This document shows, piece after piece, positions 42,737 through 51,463 of a stretch of DNA of 64,000 nt; the first letter of the stretch is position 1; the number at the start of each line of letters is the position of its first letter. The stretch comes from Streptomyces sp. TSRI0107 (GTDB lineage: Bacteria > Actinomycetota > Actinomycetes > Streptomycetales > Streptomycetaceae): positions 310,001 to 374,000 of the forward strand of contig NZ_LIVZ01000008.1 of the NCBI RefSeq assembly GCF_001905845.1, in the 5' to 3' direction. Under the pieces are notes generated by a model, which worked only from the letters and a program-made list of their open reading frames with translations, was not told where the DNA came from and did not search any database. A program made the position numbers and the translations under genes.

Positions 42737-43135
42737 TTGTTCAGTGTCACCGTCCGCGATCACATCATGATCGCCCACAGCTTCCGCGGGGAGGTCTTCG
42801 GACCCGCGCAGCGCCTGCACGGGGCCACGTTCCTCGTGGACGCCACGTTCCGGCGCGAACAGCTGGACGAGGACAACATCGTCGTCGACATCGGGCTGGC
42901 CACCCGGGAACTCGGTGCCGTCGTCGGCGAGCTCAACTACCGCAACCTCGACAACGAGCCCGACTTCGCCGGGACCAACACCTCCACGGAGTTCCTGGCG
43001 AAGGTCATCGCCGACCGGCTCGCCGAGCGCATCCACAAGGGCGCGCTCGGCGAGGGCGCCCGGGGCATCGCCGGCATCACCGTCACGCTGCACGAGTCGC
43101 ACATCGCCTGGGCGAGTTACGAGCGTGCCCTGTGA
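42737..43135 (+). CDS. PTPS/QueD-fold protein with degenerate active site
   Basis: 132 aa from a TTG with GGAGGG 8 nt upstream; an ATG at 42710 lacks a good site. The fold is clear (HIMIAHSF, RLHGATFLVDATF, NTSTEFLAKVIADRL, VTLHESHIAWASY). Of three zinc histidines, His14 and His28 remain but the third is Ala30 (HGHNY becomes HGATF). The catalytic Cys is Ala24, and the Asp-His of LDH is Asn-Tyr (LNY). The late Glu is kept. It is unlikely to catalyse the normal PTPS or CPH4 reaction. Overlaps the glycosyltransferase by GTGA. Confidence 0.85.
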   Translation: MFSVTVRDHIMIAHSFRGEVFGPAQRLHGATFLVDATFRREQLDEDNIVVDIGLATRELGAVVGELNYRNLDNEPDFAGTNTSTEFLAKVIADRLAERIHKGALGEGARGIAGITVTLHESHIAWASYERAL

Positions 43136-44319
43136 CCGACGCGACCATCGAACAGCGGACGGCGGAGCTGCGCTACGTGCCCGCGCAGTCCGGCGCCCTG
43201 GCGAGCGCGGAGATCGTCCGGATGTCCCTGCGGACCGTGCACTTCGTCATGCCGGGCGGCGTCGACGACCCGGCCGTGCCGAGCGGCGGCAACGCCTACG
43301 ACCGCCGGATGTGCCTGGACCTGCCCGGTTTCGGCTGGCAGGTCCAGCGGCATCTGGTGACCGGTACCTGGCCCCGGCCGGGCGCGGCGGACCGCGCTGA
43401 ACTCGCCCGTACGCTGCGGCAGCTGCCGGACGGCGCGGTCGTCCTCCTCGACGGGCTGGTCGCCTGCGGTGTCCCCGAGGTCGTCGTCCCCGAGGCGGAG
43501 CGGCTGCGGCCGGCCGTCCTGGTCCACCTGCCGCTCGGTGACGAGACGGGCCTGGCGCTGGAGGCGGCCGCCGAACTGGACGTCCTGGAGCGGACGGTGC
43601 TGCGGGCGGTGCCCGCGGTGATCGCCACCAGCGACTGGGCGGTGCGCCGCCTGGTCTCCCACCACGGGCTGGCGCCCGACCGGGTCCACGTCGCCGCGCC
43701 GGGCGCCGACATCGCGCCCCTCGCGTCCGGCACGGACGGAGTGTCGCGGCTGCTGTGCGTGGCCGCGGTCACCCCGCGCAAGGGGCAGCACCGGCTGGTG
43801 GAGGCACTGGCCGCGGTCGCCGAGCTGCCGTGGAGCTGCGTGTGCGTGGGCGGACTGACTCAGGACGCGCGCTACGTCGCCCAGCTGCGGTCCCTGATCG
43901 ACGGGTACGGCCTGACGGGCCGCGTCCATCTCGCGGGACCCCAGTCCGGCGCCGCCCTCGACGCGAGCTACGCCGCCGCCGACCTGATGGTGCTCACGTC
44001 GTACGCCGAGACGTACGGCATGGCCGTCACCGAGGCGCTGGCGCGCGGCATCCCGGTGCTGGCCACGGACGTGGGCGGGCTCCCGGAAGCGGTGGGCCGC
44101 GCCCCCGACGGCGGGGTGCCCGGCATCCTCGTCCCGCCGGAGGACCCCGCGGCGCTCGCGGCCGAACTGCGCGGCTGGTTCGGCGAGGCGGACGTACGGC
44201 GCCGGCTGAAGGCCGCGGCGCGGGGCCGCCGGGCGGCCCTGGACGGCTGGGCGACCACCGCCAAGTCCCTCGCCGGCGTGCTGAGCCGGCTCACCGACGT
44301 ACCGCGGAGGGCGGCATGA
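43132..44319 (+). CDS. GT4-family glycosyltransferase
   Basis: 395 aa, GTG start in a GTGA overlap. GT-B fold: an N-terminal acceptor domain and a C-terminal donor domain with the E-x7-E motif in SYAETYGMAVTEAL and GIPVLATDVGGLPEAV. Retaining sugar transfer from an NDP-sugar. The acceptor in this cluster could be the modified pyrimidine/pterin or a lipid; sequence does not say. Confidence 0.9.
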   Translation: MTDATIEQRTAELRYVPAQSGALASAEIVRMSLRTVHFVMPGGVDDPAVPSGGNAYDRRMCLDLPGFGWQVQRHLVTGTWPRPGAADRAELARTLRQLPDGAVVLLDGLVACGVPEVVVPEAERLRPAVLVHLPLGDETGLALEAAAELDVLERTVLRAVPAVIATSDWAVRRLVSHHGLAPDRVHVAAPGADIAPLASGTDGVSRLLCVAAVTPRKGQHRLVEALAAVAELPWSCVCVGGLTQDARYVAQLRSLIDGYGLTGRVHLAGPQSGAALDASYAAADLMVLTSYAETYGMAVTEALARGIPVLATDVGGLPEAVGRAPDGGVPGILVPPEDPAALAAELRGWFGEADVRRRLKAAARGRRAALDGWATTAKSLAGVLSRLTDVPRRAA

Positions 44320-45320
44320 GCGACACCGGGACGACGGCAGAGCCGGCGGAACAGACGGTCGGCGGGATCCCGGCACCGGCGAGGGGGCCCGAGGCGTCCG
44401 ACGTCATCCCCGGCGCCGGACCCGCCGCCGCCCGCCCCGGTGAGCGCCCCACCGTACGGCTGCGGGAGGGCGGCGGCGCGGACGAGGAGCCGCCGCGTTA
44501 CGCGCCCGAGTGGCTGGAGCTGCGGGAGGGCGCCGACGCGGCGGCGCGGGCGGGCGAGCTGCTGGATCCGCTGCGGATCCGGCTGGCGAACCTGCCCCGC
44601 CGGGCCGGCGGGCTGGTCGTGCACGACGTGGGCTGCGGCACCGGGTCGATGGGACGCTGGCTCGCGCCCCGGCTCGACGGCGCCCAGCACTGGGTGCTGC
44701 ACGACCGCGACCCGTATCTGCTGCACTTCGCGGCCGTGGCCTCGCCGCGCTCCGCCGCCGACGGCAGCCGGGTCACGGTCGAGACCCGGCGCGGCGACGT
44801 CGCCCGGCTCACTCCCGAGGCGCTCGCCGGGGCGTCCCTGGTGACGGCGTCCGCGCTGCTGGACGTGCTGACCCGGGAGGAGGTGGACGCGCTCGCCGCG
44901 GCGTGCGCGGGCGCCGGGTGTCCCGCGCTGCTGACGCTGTCCGTGGCCGGCCGGGTCGACCTCACTCCGGGGGACCCGCTGGACGCGGAGATCGCGGAGG
45001 CGTTCAACGCCCACCAGCGGCGCACCGGGCTGCTCGGCCCGGACGCGGTCACCGTGGCCTGCGAGGCGTTCGACGCGCGCGGCGCGACGGTGCGGGTGCG
45101 GCCGAGCCCGTGGCGGCTCGGTCCCGGCGACGCGGCGCTGACGGCCCAGTGGCTGCGCGGCTGGGTGGGCGCCGCCGTGGAGCAGCGGCCCGAGCTGAAG
45201 GACCGGGCCGGGAAGTACCTGGCGGCACGTCTGGCGGCCTGCGCCGCGGGGGAGTTGCGGGTGACCGTCCACCACAGCGATCTGCTGGCGCTGGCCCGCC
45301 CGACCGGCGGCGTGTCGTGA
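44316..45320 (+). CDS. SAM-dependent methyltransferase
   Basis: 334 aa, ATG in an ATGA overlap. A disordered Pro/Gly-rich N-terminus (about 60 residues) precedes the class I fold with motif I VVHDVGCGTGSMGRW, HDRDPYLLHFA for the acidic loop and GDVARLTPEALAGASLV. The target (O, N or C) cannot be told. Translationally coupled with genes on both sides. Confidence 0.87.
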   Translation: MSDTGTTAEPAEQTVGGIPAPARGPEASDVIPGAGPAAARPGERPTVRLREGGGADEEPPRYAPEWLELREGADAAARAGELLDPLRIRLANLPRRAGGLVVHDVGCGTGSMGRWLAPRLDGAQHWVLHDRDPYLLHFAAVASPRSAADGSRVTVETRRGDVARLTPEALAGASLVTASALLDVLTREEVDALAAACAGAGCPALLTLSVAGRVDLTPGDPLDAEIAEAFNAHQRRTGLLGPDAVTVACEAFDARGATVRVRPSPWRLGPGDAALTAQWLRGWVGAAVEQRPELKDRAGKYLAARLAACAAGELRVTVHHSDLLALARPTGGVS

Positions 45321-46426
45321 AGCCGTCCCGCGCGCTGCGCGCCCACCTCGGCACCGTCGTCGGGACCGCCGTCCTGGCCGTCGTCGTCTGGCGTCTGGGC
45401 ACGGGGGTCTTCGTGGACGGGCTGCGGCGGATCGACGGGCCCGCGCTGCTCGCGGCGGTCGGCATCGGCGTCGTCACGACCGCCCTCAGCGCGTGGCGCT
45501 GGCAGCTGGTCGCCCGCGGGCTGGGGATCCGGCTGCCGTACGGCCCGGCCGTGGCCGACTACTACCGGGCGCTGTTCCTGAACGCGGCCCTGCCCGGCGG
45601 GGTGCTGGGCGACGTGCACCGGGCGGTGCGGCACGGGCACAGCTCCGGGGACCTCGGCCGCGGGGTGCGGGCGGTGGTCCTGGAACGGGCTGCCGGGCAG
45701 GTGGTGCTGGCGGTGGCGGGTGCGGGGGTCCTGCTGACGGTGGCGTCCCCGGTCCGCTCGGAGGTCCGGCAGTTCGCCCTGCCGGCGGCGGTGGCCGCGC
45801 TGGGCGCGGTCGCGGTCGTCCTCGCCCTGCGGATGAACCGGGGCGCCCGCGCCCGTCGCCGGCGGGCGCTGGTGGCGGAGGTGCGTGCGGCGCTGCTGTC
45901 GCGCCGCAACGGGCCTGGCGTGGCGGTCGCGTCCGTCGCCGTCCTGGCCGGGCATGTCGCGATGTTCCTGCTCGCCGCGCGGATCACCGGCAGTGACGCC
46001 TCCGCGATGGTGCTGCTGCCGCTCGCGGTCCTCGCCCTGCTCGCCATGAGCCTGCCGCTCAACGTGGGCGGCTGGGGCCCGCGGGAGGGCGTCACCGCCT
46101 GGGCGTTCGGCGCCGCCGGCCTGGGCGCGGGCGACGGCCTCGCGGTCGCCGTGGTCTACGGCGTGCTGGGCTTCGCGGCGAGCCTGCCGGGCGTCCTCGT
46201 GCCGGTCGCCCGCCGGCTCGCGTCGCTGCGGGCCGCCGGTACGACGGGCGCCGCCCGGACCGCCGTACCGGAGCCCGCCGCCGAAGGCCGCTACGCCCGG
46301 CTGCCGCCGTCGGAGGTGAGCAACTCGAAGTACGCGGTGAAGGAATCCACCAGACTCGCCAGCAGTTCCTTCCCCTTTTCCGCGGTGCCGAGGGAAGGCC
46401 GCCCGATGACTCCCGAATCGGTGTAG
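45317..46426 (+). CDS. MprF/AglD-type membrane protein (LPG synthase TM domain)
   Basis: 369 aa, GTG start (GTGA overlap). About eight membrane helices with family motifs: ALSAWRWQLVARGLG, YYRALFLNAALPGGVLGDVHRAVRHG and SLPLNVGGWGPREGV. This PF03706 domain is flippase-like in MprF and is linked to lipid-bound sugars elsewhere. It suggests that a cluster product or intermediate is moved across the membrane. The last 45 or so residues are hydrophilic and overlap the convergent creatininase-like gene for 136 bp. Confidence 0.85.
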   Translation: MKPSRALRAHLGTVVGTAVLAVVVWRLGTGVFVDGLRRIDGPALLAAVGIGVVTTALSAWRWQLVARGLGIRLPYGPAVADYYRALFLNAALPGGVLGDVHRAVRHGHSSGDLGRGVRAVVLERAAGQVVLAVAGAGVLLTVASPVRSEVRQFALPAAVAALGAVAVVLALRMNRGARARRRRALVAEVRAALLSRRNGPGVAVASVAVLAGHVAMFLLAARITGSDASAMVLLPLAVLALLAMSLPLNVGGWGPREGVTAWAFGAAGLGAGDGLAVAVVYGVLGFAASLPGVLVPVARRLASLRAAGTTGAARTAVPEPAAEGRYARLPPSEVSNSKYAVKESTRLASSSFPFSAVPREGRPMTPESV

Positions 46427-47070
46427 GCGGACATTCCGGTGGTGAGTAGATGACGCCGGTCGTCGGCGATGAAATCGGCGGTCCCATAACCGGGCCGGAC
46501 GGATTCCGGATGGGCGTGCAGAAGGATGGAGGTCTCGATTTCGCCCGCGTGCATGTCGGTGAGCAGCGAGGTCGACACCCCGGCCCGCTCCCGCGCCGTC
46601 TCCCAGTCCTCCGGGGCCGGGAACAGCGCCATCCGCTCGCCGCGCGCGGAGGCCTCCTGGACGACGTTGCCGAGGACGTAGTTGCCGCCGTGCCCGTTGA
46701 CCAGGACCAGGGCGTCGACGCCCGAGCGGCGCAGCGAGTCCGCTATGTCGCGGACGACCGCGTGCAGGGTCGCCGCGGAGATGCTGACGGTTCCGGGCCA
46801 GGCAGCGTGCTCGTGGGAGCAGGAGATCGTCACCGGTGGAAGGAGGTGCACCGGGTGGGCGGCGGCGATGTCGCGGGCGACGGCGCAGGCGACGAGCGTG
46901 TCGGTGGCCAGCGGGAGATACGGGCCGTGCTGCTCGAAGCTGCCGACCGGAAGGACGGCGACCTGCCCGCGGACGCCCGCCCCGCGTGCCCGTACGTCGT
47001 CGGTGGTGTCCTGCGGCAGCGGACCGTACGCCGGTCCCGGTCCTTGTGCCCGTATTCCCGAACCGCTCAT
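46291..47070 (-). CDS. Creatininase-family hydrolase (FAPy deformylase candidate)
   Basis: 259 aa. Metal ligands of the creatininase family are retained: Glu and His in GSFEQHG, Asp in LATDTLVA, His in NGHGGN and Glu in HAGEIETS. In archaea the family member ArfB deformylates FAPy, and MftE is another relative. Since the neighbouring GTP cyclohydrolase II should produce FAPy, a deformylase or related amidohydrolase role is attractive but inferred. Divergent from ribA with 57 bp between; convergent and overlapping with the membrane protein. Confidence 0.87.
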   Translation of the reverse strand: MSGSGIRAQGPGPAYGPLPQDTTDDVRARGAGVRGQVAVLPVGSFEQHGPYLPLATDTLVACAVARDIAAAHPVHLLPPVTISCSHEHAAWPGTVSISAATLHAVVRDIADSLRRSGVDALVLVNGHGGNYVLGNVVQEASARGERMALFPAPEDWETARERAGVSTSLLTDMHAGEIETSILLHAHPESVRPGYGTADFIADDRRHLLTTGMSAYTDSGVIGRPSLGTAEKGKELLASLVDSFTAYFELLTSDGGSRA

Positions 47071-47127
47071 CTTTTCCCGGCCTTTCGTCTGATGGTGAGG
47101 AAGTTGAGGATGTTGAGGAACCAGATC

Positions 47128-47790
47128 ATGACAGAGAAAATCGGCGTGCTCGGCAAGAAGACCCCACAACGCACCGGTGTGGAACGCGTGGTGAATGCGC
47201 CATTGCCCACCGTGTACGGCAATTTCCAGGCGGTCGGCTATCTCGACCACGACCGCGGTGACGAGCACGTCGCCCTCGTGTACGGCGATCCCGGCGCCGA
47301 CGGTGTCCTCACGCGGCTGCACTCGGAGTGCCTGACCGGCGACGCGTTCGGCTCGCAGCACTGCGAGTGCGGTGACCAGCTGGCGTCGGCGCTGCGGGCG
47401 GTGGTCGCGGAGGGCGCCGGTGTCGTCGTCTACCTGAGGGGGCACGAGGGCCGCGGCATCGGGCTGCTGGGCAAGCTGCGGGCGATGGCGTTGCAGGCCG
47501 AGGGCCTGGACACGGTGGAGGCGAACGTCGCGCTCGGGCTGCCGGTGGACGCCCGCGACTACGGTGCCGCCGCCGGCATGCTGCGGGACCTGGGGGTGCG
47601 TTCGGTGCGGCTGATGTCCAACAACCCGCGCAAGCGGGAGGCGTTGCTGCTGCACGGGATACAGGTCGCCGAGCAGGTGCCGCTGCTCATCCCGCCCTGC
47701 GAGAGCAACATCACCTATCTGCGGACGAAGCGGGAGCGGCTGGACCACCACCTGCCCCATCTGGACGCGGTGGCGCACCTGTCTCGATGA
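47128..47790 (+). CDS. ribA: GTP cyclohydrolase II paralogue with Met120 (FAPy-forming type)
   Basis: 220 aa. The zinc site (HSECLTGDAFGSQHCECG) and YLRGHEGRGIGL are intact, so GTP ring opening should work. The position equal to Tyr105 of E. coli RibA, in KIRAYALQ, is Met120 here (KLRAMALQ). In S. coelicolor SCO6655 the same Met120 stops the reaction at the formylated product FAPy, and Met120Tyr restores the normal product. It is therefore not expected to be the housekeeping riboflavin enzyme. ATG 47128 has GAGGAA upstream; an in-frame ATG at 47110 is less likely. Confidence 0.92.
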   Translation: MTEKIGVLGKKTPQRTGVERVVNAPLPTVYGNFQAVGYLDHDRGDEHVALVYGDPGADGVLTRLHSECLTGDAFGSQHCECGDQLASALRAVVAEGAGVVVYLRGHEGRGIGLLGKLRAMALQAEGLDTVEANVALGLPVDARDYGAAAGMLRDLGVRSVRLMSNNPRKREALLLHGIQVAEQVPLLIPPCESNITYLRTKRERLDHHLPHLDAVAHLSR

Positions 47791-47897
47791 CGGGTGTGGG
47801 GGAGCGGGGGTGGCGCGGGCTGATACCGGCGGTTCGTGACGGCCGGCCGCTCCCGGGCGGGGACCGGCCAACTCGCCCGGGGCGGCGCCGTGTTCAC

Positions 47898-49151
47898 CTA
47901 CCGCGGTGACGACTGTGACACCGGCGTCACCGCCTCGTGCACCAGCTGCTTCAGGTCCGGGTAGACGGTGTGCGAGCGGCGCGGCCGCAGCTGCGTCAAG
48001 AACTGCACGGTCAGGTCCCGGCTCGGGTCGACCCAGAACGTGGTGGTCGCCACCCCGCTCCAGCCGAACGTACCGAGCCCCGAGGGCGACCGGGTACGGG
48101 ACGGGTCGATCACCACCGACACGCCGAGCCCGAACCCGACGCCGTCGTTGCCGGGCTCGTCGTGGGCGGGGCGGCTGCCGAACGAGCGCAGATCGGCGCC
48201 GCCCGGCAGCTGGTTGGTGGTCATCAGGTCGACGGTCTCCGGCGTCAGCAGCCGTACCCCGTCCAGTTCGCCGCGGCGGCGCAGCAGCTCCATGAACCGG
48301 TGGATATCGTATGCGGTCGCCACCATACCGCCGCTGCCCGACAGGAAGCGCGGCCGGCCGCGCAGCGGCAGCCCGGGGATCGGCTGGATCCCGTCGCCGT
48401 CCTCCTTCTCGCCGTACAACTCGGCGAGCCGCCCCGCCTGTTCGTCGCTCACCTGGAATCCGGCGTCCGGCATGCCCAGCGGCCGGAAGACCCGCTCGGC
48501 GAGGAACACGTCCAGGGGCTGCCCCGACACCACCTCGATGATCCGGCCGAGCACATTGCTGGCCACCGAGTAGTTCCACTGCGTGCCCGGCTCGAACTGC
48601 AGCGGCATCCGCGCGTACACCCCGACCGTGCCCGCCAGGTCCTTGCCCGGCGCCACCGACGAGTCCAGGCCCGCCTCGCGGTAGAGGGCGTCCACCGGGT
48701 GGGAGTGGTAGAAGGCGAACGTCAGGCCCGCGGTGTGGGTCATCAGATGCCGGACCCGTATCGGCCCGGCGGCTGGGCGGGTACGGACGTCCGCGCCCGA
48801 GCCGCCGTCGTAGACGCGGGCGTCGGCGAACTCCGGCAGATGCCGGGCGACCGGGTCGTCCAGCGCGAGCCGCCCCTCCTCCACCAGCAGCAGCGCGGCC
48901 ACCGAGGTGACCGGCTTCGTCATGGAGTAGATCCGCCACAGCGTGTCCGGCTCCACCGGCAGCCCCGCGGCGATGTCGCGGTGCCCGTAGGCGGTGAGGT
49001 GGGCGACCCGGCCGCCGCGCGCGACCGCCACCAGGAAGCCGGGCAGCCGCCCCGCGTCGACCTCACGGGCGAAATGCCGGTCCAGCCGCCCGAGCGCCCG
49101 CGCGTCCAGCCCCGCCTCGTCCGGTTCGACCTCTTGTCGCAGCAGTGCCAT
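47898..49151 (-). CDS. Serine beta-lactamase-like hydrolase/esterase
   Basis: 417 aa. The serine nucleophile motif SMTK (in WRIYSMTKPVTS) and the Tyr of NYSVASN are present, as in class C beta-lactamases, EstB-type esterases and DD-peptidases; a HxG-like GWSG follows late. No signal peptide is visible, which favours a cytosolic esterase over a penicillinase. An ATG at 49220 would extend it by 23 residues; the internal ATG is preferred. Substrate unknown. Confidence 0.85.
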   Translation of the reverse strand: MALLRQEVEPDEAGLDARALGRLDRHFAREVDAGRLPGFLVAVARGGRVAHLTAYGHRDIAAGLPVEPDTLWRIYSMTKPVTSVAALLLVEEGRLALDDPVARHLPEFADARVYDGGSGADVRTRPAAGPIRVRHLMTHTAGLTFAFYHSHPVDALYREAGLDSSVAPGKDLAGTVGVYARMPLQFEPGTQWNYSVASNVLGRIIEVVSGQPLDVFLAERVFRPLGMPDAGFQVSDEQAGRLAELYGEKEDGDGIQPIPGLPLRGRPRFLSGSGGMVATAYDIHRFMELLRRRGELDGVRLLTPETVDLMTTNQLPGGADLRSFGSRPAHDEPGNDGVGFGLGVSVVIDPSRTRSPSGLGTFGWSGVATTTFWVDPSRDLTVQFLTQLRPRRSHTVYPDLKQLVHEAVTPVSQSSPR

Positions 49152-49415
49152 CGCCGTCCTCCGATCGCGTTCACCGAGGTGCGATCGGGCATACCCCGTG
49201 GGAGCGCCCTCAGACCTCATGGTCGCGCAGGTGACCGGGTACGGGGGAGCGGGTGGGCCGGGGGCCGGGCGGTGCCGGGGAGGCGCCCGCCGGGTGATCC
49301 GTGCGCGCCGGGCGAGGCGCGTGTGGGACGGGCGAGGCGCGTGTGGGCCGCTCGACCGCCTCCTGTGGCAGTCGTCCCCCCCCCGGCCCGTGCGTCGACG
49401 TGCCCGGCTGATGGT
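49152..49415. other. Intergenic region with two 17-bp direct repeats
   Basis: GGCGAGGCGCGTGTGGG occurs at 49311-49327 and 49331-49347 (20-bp period). Nothing else is evident between the hydrolase promoter and the MFS gene stop. Confidence 0.5.
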
Positions 49416-50885
49416 CTACGTCTCGGCTCGCCCGGTCGGTGCGTCGTGCAGCCCTGCCCGGGGCTCGGCCCCCTCAACCGGTACGCCGCCGCGGCTCCCC
49501 CCGACCTCGACCCCAGCCCCGCCCCCGGCCCCCTGGCTCCCCGCGCCATCCGCCCCGCCCGCCGCAGGCGTGTGCGTCCGCGTCCGCCCCGGCAGCGCGC
49601 CCCCGATCGCCGCGCCCGCCGCCGCCAGGGCGGCGAAGGCCGTCAGCGGGGTGCGCAGACCGCCGGCGGTCACGAGCAGGGTCGCCGCGGCGACGCCGAG
49701 CGCCGGTCCGACGTTCAGGGCGGTCTGCTGGAGCCCGCCCGCCACCCCGGCCGACTCGGCGGGGGCATGCCGTACGACGACGTGGGTGGCCGCCACCATC
49801 ACCGTGCCGAACCCCGCGCCGACCAGCGCGAAACCGGTGCACAGCGCGAGCGTGCCGGACGCGGTCGACAGCAGCAGGGCTCCGGCGGCGAGGACCAGCG
49901 TGGCGGTGACGGTGGCCCGCCGGGCGCCCGTGCGCCGCAGCAGGACCGGGCTGACGGCCGCGGCGGCGATCATCAGCACGGCCAGGGGCAGGCTGCGCAG
50001 GGCGCTCTGGAACGGGTCGAGGCCGAGCGGGCCCTGGAGGAGGTACACGCAGACGAACAGCGTGCCGTGCAGCGCGGCCGACGCGGTCACCAGCACGCCG
50101 AGCGCCGATCCGACGGCCGCCGACCGTACGACGTCCGCGGGCACCAGCGGGTGCGGGGCGCGCCGCTCGTGCCGTACGAACGCCGCACCGGCGACCGCCG
50201 CCACCGCGAGGGCCGGTGCCGCCGAGGCGGTGCCGCCGCTGTCCGCCACGCCGGCGAGGCCGTGCACCAGGGCGGCGAGGGCCAGCGCGAGCAGCAGCGC
50301 GCCGGGCAGGTCCAGCCGTACGGCGGTCCTCGGCGGCTCGGGCGTCCGCGCGGTCAGGGCGAGCAGGCCGAAGGCGAGCGCCGGTACGACGTGCAGGAAG
50401 AACACCGCCCGCCAGCCCAGCTCCGTCACCAGTGCCCCGCCCAGGACGGGCCCCGCTGCCGCCGCCACCCCGATCGCGGCGGTCCGTACGGCGAGGGGCG
50501 TGCGCAGCCCGTCGGGCGGGCAGGCGGCGCGCAGCATGCCGAGCGTGGCGGGTTGCAGCAGCGCCCCGCAGACCCCCTGGGCGATCCGCAGCCCGATGAC
50601 CCAGCCGATCCCGGGGGCCAGTCCGATTCCGGCCGAGACCACGCCGAAGCCCAGCATGCCGACGCCGAACAGCCGCCGGTGCCCGTACCGGTCGCCGAGC
50701 CGGCCCGCGAACACCAGCAGCGCCGCCACCGCGACGAGATAGCCGGTGGTGGTCCACTGCACCTGCGCGAAGGAGGCGTCGAGGTCCCGCTGGAGGGTGG
50801 GCTGCGCGACGGTCAGGAGGGTGCCGTCGAGGGCGACGACCACCGCCCCGGCCACACTGCTCGCCAGGGTCAGCGCGCGGTTCAC
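49416..50885 (-). CDS. MFS drug-efflux transporter (DHA2-like, 14 helices)
   Basis: 489 aa, GTG start in a GTGA overlap with the upstream TetR gene. Motif ALDGTLLTVAQPTLQRDL (motif D1-like, near the N-terminus), GRLGDRYGHRR (motif A) and GWRAVFFLHVVPAL (motif C region) are typical of EmrB/QacA proteins. The C-terminal 50 or so residues are Gly-rich and non-helical. Likely exports the compound sensed by its TetR partner. Confidence 0.88.
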   Translation of the reverse strand: MNRALTLASSVAGAVVVALDGTLLTVAQPTLQRDLDASFAQVQWTTTGYLVAVAALLVFAGRLGDRYGHRRLFGVGMLGFGVVSAGIGLAPGIGWVIGLRIAQGVCGALLQPATLGMLRAACPPDGLRTPLAVRTAAIGVAAAAGPVLGGALVTELGWRAVFFLHVVPALAFGLLALTARTPEPPRTAVRLDLPGALLLALALAALVHGLAGVADSGGTASAAPALAVAAVAGAAFVRHERRAPHPLVPADVVRSAAVGSALGVLVTASAALHGTLFVCVYLLQGPLGLDPFQSALRSLPLAVLMIAAAAVSPVLLRRTGARRATVTATLVLAAGALLLSTASGTLALCTGFALVGAGFGTVMVAATHVVVRHAPAESAGVAGGLQQTALNVGPALGVAAATLLVTAGGLRTPLTAFAALAAAGAAIGGALPGRTRTHTPAAGGADGAGSQGAGGGAGVEVGGSRGGVPVEGAEPRAGLHDAPTGRAET

Positions 50886-51463
50886 CGGTCGCTCCCGGGA
50901 CCGAGGTGGGCGTCCAGTGTGGTCTGCAGCAGTGGTGCGAAGTCGTCCGCGCCGACGGCGAGTTGCAGACTGCCCCAGCCCCACAGCTGGGCGATGCCGT
51001 GCAGGTTCGCCCACAGCGCGCCCGCGACGGCCCGGGCGTCGGCGCCGGGACACGCCCGGCCGACCAGCTCCACCAGCAGGCCGAAGAGGGGGAGGCTGGT
51101 GTCCCTCAGCCCCAAGTGGCCGCTGGCCAGCAGGTCGTGACGGAACATCAGCTCGTACATGCCGCGGTTGCCCAGCGCGAACTCCAGGTAGACGCGGCTC
51201 AGTGCCGCCACCTGCGCGCGCGGGTCCGCCGCACCGTCGCCGAGCGCTTCCCGGGCCCGCGCGCCGAGCGCGTCGAAGCCGCGGCGGGCGATGGCCGACA
51301 GCAGTTCCAGATGGGTGGGGAAGTGGCGGCGCGGCGCCCCGTGCGAGACACCGGCCCGGCGGGCGATCTCCCGCAGGGTCAGCGCCTGTGCGCCCTCGCG
51401 GGTCACCAGTTCCACGCCCACATCGACCAGTCGGGCGCGCAGATTCGGCTCGGCTTCGCTCAT
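50882..51463 (-). CDS. TetR-family regulator of the MFS pump
   Basis: 193 aa. HTH at about 14-55 (LVTREGAQALTLREIARRAGVSHGAPRRHFP), with a TetR_C_13-type ligand domain after it. Forms a two-gene operon with the pump. Two tandem palindromic sites cover and precede its start codon, so autorepression is very likely. Confidence 0.92.
   Translation of the reverse strand: MSEAEPNLRARLVDVGVELVTREGAQALTLREIARRAGVSHGAPRRHFPTHLELLSAIARRGFDALGARAREALGDGAADPRAQVAALSRVYLEFALGNRGMYELMFRHDLLASGHLGLRDTSLPLFGLLVELVGRACPGADARAVAGALWANLHGIAQLWGWGSLQLAVGADDFAPLLQTTLDAHLGPGSDR

Noticed and set aside
47937..51140. Plus-strand frame of 1067 codons opposite the hydrolase, MFS and TetR genes
   Set aside because: It is antisense to three genes with clear motifs and has no domain or ribosome site.
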